From positions 1-5,788 of the forward strand of contig JACQMU010000040.1 of assembly GCA_016203425.1 (NCBI GenBank): 5,788 bases of DNA, read 5' to 3'. The stretch is from Candidatus Woesearchaeota archaeon. GTDB lineage: Archaea; Nanobdellota; Nanobdellia; Woesearchaeales; ARS49. The notes under the pieces are model-generated. The model did no database searches. It worked only from the letters and a program-made list of their open reading frames with translations, and was not told where the DNA came from. Below, in pieces: positions 5,001 to 5,788 of this stretch. How positions within the stretch are numbered: position 1 is the stretch's first letter; every line of letters begins with the position of its first letter. Both the position numbers and the translations under genes were made by a program.

Positions 5001-5773
5001 AGGCGTGAAAGCACTTTTTCTTCTAAATTTTTGAGATCTTCAGAAAGATAATTTTGGTCTATTCTGCCCAAAAGTTCAAGAATCATGGCTTCTTGTACTT
5101 CTTTTGGAAGAACTCGCCCGCATCTTCTTTGTTCCTTTGTAAGCCAAGAATCTTGCTGGACACCAATAATTTTACCATTAATTTTATCATACTGTAATTC
5201 AAAACCACCACATTTCTCGAGTAGTTCACATGATTTATTAGGATCTCCCCCGTAGAGCATTCCTGTCTTTCTGTGAAAATCTTTAAACTCTTTTGGATGT
5301 TCTTTCCGTATTGATTTCTCTACAATGCGCGCAACAGTAGCAGCAGCGTGTCGGTGATGAGTATCAACTGTTTCAGTCAAAAAAATTGTGTGATACGCAC
5401 CCTCATAATCCATATAGACCACAGCTTTTCCACCGTATATTCCTTCACCATACCCATGTTTTTCCAAACTTAATTGAAAAACTTCATCAATATTCTCACT
5501 CGTAACTTTATTGTACAACTTACTCACAGAAGTATGTCCTGTAACAGGATTATGTCCTCTTACTTGGCCAACCAGTAGAGCTTCAAGGTCTTCTTCAAGT
5601 ACAAGCAAGACCGCTCCAACAAAAAGCATCATCAAGCCTACGAGAAAGCTACTTCCAATTGATTTAGGAATAATAACTGATGCCCCAGTAATTGTTGGGT
5701 CCTCAAAAAGAAGAACTATCCCTGTAATTAACAAAAGATAACCTGCTGCAATAAAGTATCCTCTTTTTTTCAT
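4991..5773 (-). CDS. Predicted two-helix membrane protein with unknown cytoplasmic domain
   Basis: This 260-residue protein starts at ATG 5773. The N-terminus MKKR is followed by a hydrophobic helix (about 7-23), a short loop (EDPTITGASVIIPKS) and a second helix (about 42-59), then EEDLEAL. By the positive-inside rule both termini would be inside, leaving about 200 residues in the cytoplasm. That part has a glycine/tyrosine-rich stretch (HGYGEGIYGGKAVVYMDYEG, 106-125), a histidine cluster (YHTIFLTETVDTHHRH, His128, 139, 140, 142), two CxxxxxxC-like pairs (Cys182, Cys188) and a helical C-terminus. I do not recognise the domain. Too little upstream DNA is present to see a promoter, and no Shine-Dalgarno stands out. 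It converges on the phosphoesterase gene and need not be functionally related. Confidence 0.75.
   Translation of the reverse strand: MKKRGYFIAAGYLLLITGIVLLFEDPTITGASVIIPKSIGSSFLVGLMMLFVGAVLLVLEEDLEALLVGQVRGHNPVTGHTSVSKLYNKVTSENIDEVFQLSLEKHGYGEGIYGGKAVVYMDYEGAYHTIFLTETVDTHHRHAAATVARIVEKSIRKEHPKEFKDFHRKTGMLYGGDPNKSCELLEKCGGFELQYDKINGKIIGVQQDSWLTKEQRRCGRVLPKEVQEAMILELLGRIDQNYLSEDLKNLEEKVLSRLYS
5015..5032 (+). terminator. T-rich tracts, possible archaeal terminator of the operon
   Basis: Two TTTTT runs (5015-5019 and 5028-5032) follow the last stop codon of the operon at 15-30 nt. Archaeal polymerase tends to stop at such T-rich stretches without a hairpin. They lie inside the convergent gene, so they could equally be ordinary coding sequence (Lys codons). 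No hairpin is seen. Confidence 0.3.
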
Positions 5774-5788
5774 GTCATTCTTATACGA

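Noticed and set aside
1..5788. CRISPR array, tRNA, rRNA or insertion sequence
   Set aside because: I saw no regularly spaced repeats, no cloverleaf-like or rRNA sequence, no transposase and no terminal inverted repeats.

Overview
The window looks archaeal and probably comes from a small-genome DPANN lineage of the Woesearchaeota/Pacearchaeota kind. Three intergenic spots carry TATA-like octamers with purine-rich BRE-like flanks, placed where an archaeal promoter should be. One gene appears leaderless. The protein set fits too: an archaemetzincin-like protease, an AbrB/RelE-type toxin-antitoxin pair, and a membrane protein whose first loop has the 'TITGASVI' style often seen in these archaea. 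The DNA is AT-rich. The lineage is an inference, since no rRNA or universal marker is present.

Left part (1-693, minus strand). A toxin-antitoxin pair sits at the window edge. It consists of an AbrB-fold antitoxin and a RelE/ParE-like toxin that is cut off by the edge, and the two genes overlap by 7 nt. The antitoxin promoter has a perfect 18-bp palindrome touching the TATA box, which is a likely autoregulatory operator. Upstream of it lies a 78-residue gene with its own leaderless promoter. Its sequence resembles the C-terminal DNA-binding domain of sigma-54, which is unexpected in an archaeon.

Middle (694-812). A short divergent intergenic region holds one promoter facing each way.

Centre and right (816-5000, plus strand). 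Five genes are packed with gaps of -1, 3, 4 and 0 nt, so they almost certainly form one operon. In order they are: (1) a protein with an N-terminal twin-arginine/hydrophobic segment and a possible TraB/ChaN/Tiki-like fold; (2) an archaemetzincin-like zinc protease with an altered zinc motif; (3) a 174-residue protein of unknown family; (4) a 325-residue protein with a Leu/Glu/Arg/Gln-rich repetitive N-terminus and a His/Glu cluster; (5) a calcineurin-like phosphoesterase with a C-terminal helical extension. I cannot name the system. At least two members are probable metal-dependent hydrolases and two more have possible metal sites, so it may be an undescribed hydrolase/protease cassette.

Right edge (4991-5773, minus strand). 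A convergent gene overlaps the operon end by 10 bp. It encodes a protein with two predicted membrane helices and a cytoplasmic domain of unknown type.

I saw no tRNA, rRNA, CRISPR array or insertion sequence. No gap between genes exceeds 300 bases.
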